A program made the translations under genes and the position numbers. A stretch of DNA of 64,000 nucleotides from Paenibacillus sp. CAA11 (GTDB taxonomy: Bacteria > Bacillota > Bacilli > Paenibacillales > Paenibacillaceae): NCBI RefSeq assembly GCF_003060825.1, contig NZ_CP028922.1, positions 3,517,001-3,581,000 on the forward strand, in the 5' to 3' direction. Position 1 is the first letter of the stretch; each line of letters begins with the position of its first letter. The notes beneath the pieces were generated by a model. The model saw only the letters and a list, made by a program, of their open reading frames with translations. It was not told the origin of the DNA and made no database searches. Of the stretch, positions 63,093-64,000 are shown piece after piece.

Positions 63093-63542
63093 CTAAAAGA
63101 CGCGTTCGAGGAATTTATCAATGACTGGTTTGTCTGGCGGAGACAACTCCATAGGAATTTCACTATAACTAAAAAAACGCAATTCTTGTACTTCGTCTCC
63201 ATCTACTTTTGGAATTCCATCATAAGCCGTGCATACATAAGCAGTTACGACATTATACACCTCATCACCGTGAGGATATTTGTAATATAGCTCTTGTCCG
63301 GAGAATATATGAAACAGTTCAAGACTTTTGGCTTTTAACCCTGTCTCCTCAAGAAGTTCCCTTATTGCAACCTCTTCTAACGTTTCGCCAGGCTCCATCG
63401 AACCCCCAGGCAATCCCCATAAACCGTTATCGGTTCTACGCTGTAACAAGAGGCGTTGGTGGCTACACAATAGAACACATGCTCCTGTCATAATCAGTGG
63501 CCTTGAACCAACTAGCTTTCTCAGTTCCATGATGTAACCCAT
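63093..63542 (-). CDS. NUDIX hydrolase
   Basis: 149 residues. The Nudix box GGSMEPGETLEEVAIRELLEETG is complete, with the catalytic RELLEE. GACVLLCSHQRLLLQRRTDNGLWGLPGG leads into it. Such enzymes hydrolyse nucleoside diphosphate derivatives; the substrate is not evident. The ATG at 63542 has AAGGGG 8 bases upstream; an upstream in-frame stretch of codons has no ribosome site. Single-gene unit next to rarA. Confidence 0.9.
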   Translation of the reverse strand: MGYIMELRKLVGSRPLIMTGACVLLCSHQRLLLQRRTDNGLWGLPGGSMEPGETLEEVAIRELLEETGLKAKSLELFHIFSGQELYYKYPHGDEVYNVVTAYVCTAYDGIPKVDGDEVQELRFFSYSEIPMELSPPDKPVIDKFLERVF

Positions 63543-63688
63543 TACTAAAACCCCTTTTTCAATTATAGTCCAGAAAGAGCAGGTCATTCGGCAGAGTTTG
63601 GTGAGCTTAGTTTCTCCATGCTGCCTTAATAACGGGAACAGGCCTGACAATGTTACAGCTACTTGTTTTTAAAGCAAACAATTCAACT
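63543..63688. other. Non-coding stretch upstream of the NUDIX gene
   Basis: No supported gene or hairpin was seen; in-frame codons of the NUDIX reading frame continue into it but lack a ribosome site. It ends at MITE-like copy D. Confidence 0.4.
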
Positions 63689-63779
63689 ATATAGAATGAA
63701 CTAAAGAAATGAATGTTATCGGGCCGTATTAGGCCGCAAAATTAGAAAGATCAATGTAAAACTTTAGTTCAATCTATAT
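63689..63779. repeat. MITE-like inverted-repeat element, copy D
   Basis: 91 bp, inverted relative to copies A and C. Ends are ATATAGAATGAACTAAAG and CTTTAGTTCAATCTATAT. Its core GGGCCGTATTAGGCCGC is the complement of the CGGCCTAATACGGCCC core. Lies between the NUDIX gene and the terminator of the last gene. Confidence 0.85.
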
Positions 63780-63791
63780 CATTTTATAATC

Positions 63792-63824
63792 AAAAAAAGC
63801 TCGAGGCCACCCGCGGCCTCAAGC
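63792..63824 (-). terminator. Terminator of the last, partial gene
   Basis: AGCTTGAGGCC and GGCCTCGAGCT form an 11-bp stem with one mismatch, followed by TTTTTTTG on the minus strand. Confidence 0.88.
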
Positions 63825-63845
63825 TGTCCTTTCTTGAACTGTATA

Positions 63846-64000
63846 TTATTCATATCCGCCCCGGTGGCGGTAATAATTATCCATCGGCGGCTTGTAAGTA
63901 TCCATCGGCTGATGGTACGGCACTTCTCGATACATACTGCCCATTCCCTGAAGGGTTGGCTGAGGCGCCGCGCTAACCATATACCAGCCTTTACGAGCCA
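63846..64000 (-). CDS. C-terminal fragment of a Met/Pro/Tyr-rich protein
   Basis: The last 51 codons of a gene that enters from the right edge, ending in TAA at 63848-63846 before a strong terminator. The visible part (starting ARKGWYMVSAAPQP) is rich in Met, Pro, Tyr and Gly and ends NYYRHRGGYE, with two PMD-type short repeats (QPMDTYKPPMDNYY). The composition recalls spore-coat or other surface proteins, but I do not recognise it. Confidence 0.6.
   Translation of the reverse strand, partial: ARKGWYMVSAAPQPTLQGMGSMYREVPYHQPMDTYKPPMDNYYRHRGGYE

Overview
The window looks like chromosomal DNA of a Paenibacillus-type Firmicute. Strong Shine-Dalgarno sites, frequent TTG/GTG starts, Gram-positive families (GlcT/PtsG, BdbCD, GsiB, Rrf2/CymR, YrrD, YrzB) and a right half that follows the Bacillus subtilis alaS-yrrK-mltG-yrrN-yrrO and cymR-iscS-mnmA-rarA neighbourhoods all point that way. 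No rRNA, tRNA, CRISPR array, prophage or transposase gene was seen.

Left part (1-10.5 kb): formaldehyde-fixing hxlAB followed by the start of an HxlR-type regulator; a four-gene operon-like set (KAS III-like thiolase, OleD-like reductase, metallo-beta-lactamase-fold hydrolase, PaaK/CapK-type adenylating enzyme) that resembles a variant olefin/beta-lactone pathway; a YdjM-type membrane protein with a possible SOS box; a lipoprotein; YneQ; a Cof-type phosphatase; and the BdbD/BdbC disulfide pair. From 10.5 to 17.4 kb lies one giant gene of about 2,290 codons, made of roughly 209 unbroken decapeptide repeats, with 14 anchor motifs of a 110-residue higher-order repeat and a tail ending in SWIAIG.

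Middle part (17.5-42.4 kb): ribosomal protein L25/Ctc; polyphosphate kinase and exopolyphosphatase overlapping tail to tail; the glucose PTS locus glcT-ptsG-ptsH-ptsI with a GlcT antiterminator target and terminator; NfeD-flotillin; an iron-type alcohol dehydrogenase; galKET with a divergent AraC-type regulator; an aldo/keto reductase with a palindromic operator; a sirtuin-HAD pair; a membrane acyltransferase; gsiB; and a lone ilvD.

Right part (42.4-64 kb): a two-domain polysaccharide deacetylase, a class B penicillin-binding protein, a chemotaxis receptor with a SigD-like promoter, the tRNA hydroxylation pair trhP1/trhP2, mltG, two DUF1292 genes, ruvX, ireB, T-box-controlled alaS, an AI-2E-type permease, yrrD, iscS, cymR, mnmA, rarA and a NUDIX hydrolase. 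The last gene is cut by the window edge.

A small inverted-repeat element of about 91 bp, resembling a MITE, occurs as three full copies (about 4.7, 48.3 and 63.7 kb) plus one shortened copy (18.4 kb). One full copy sits inside the thiolase operon. All repeats, promoters and terminators were read by eye.
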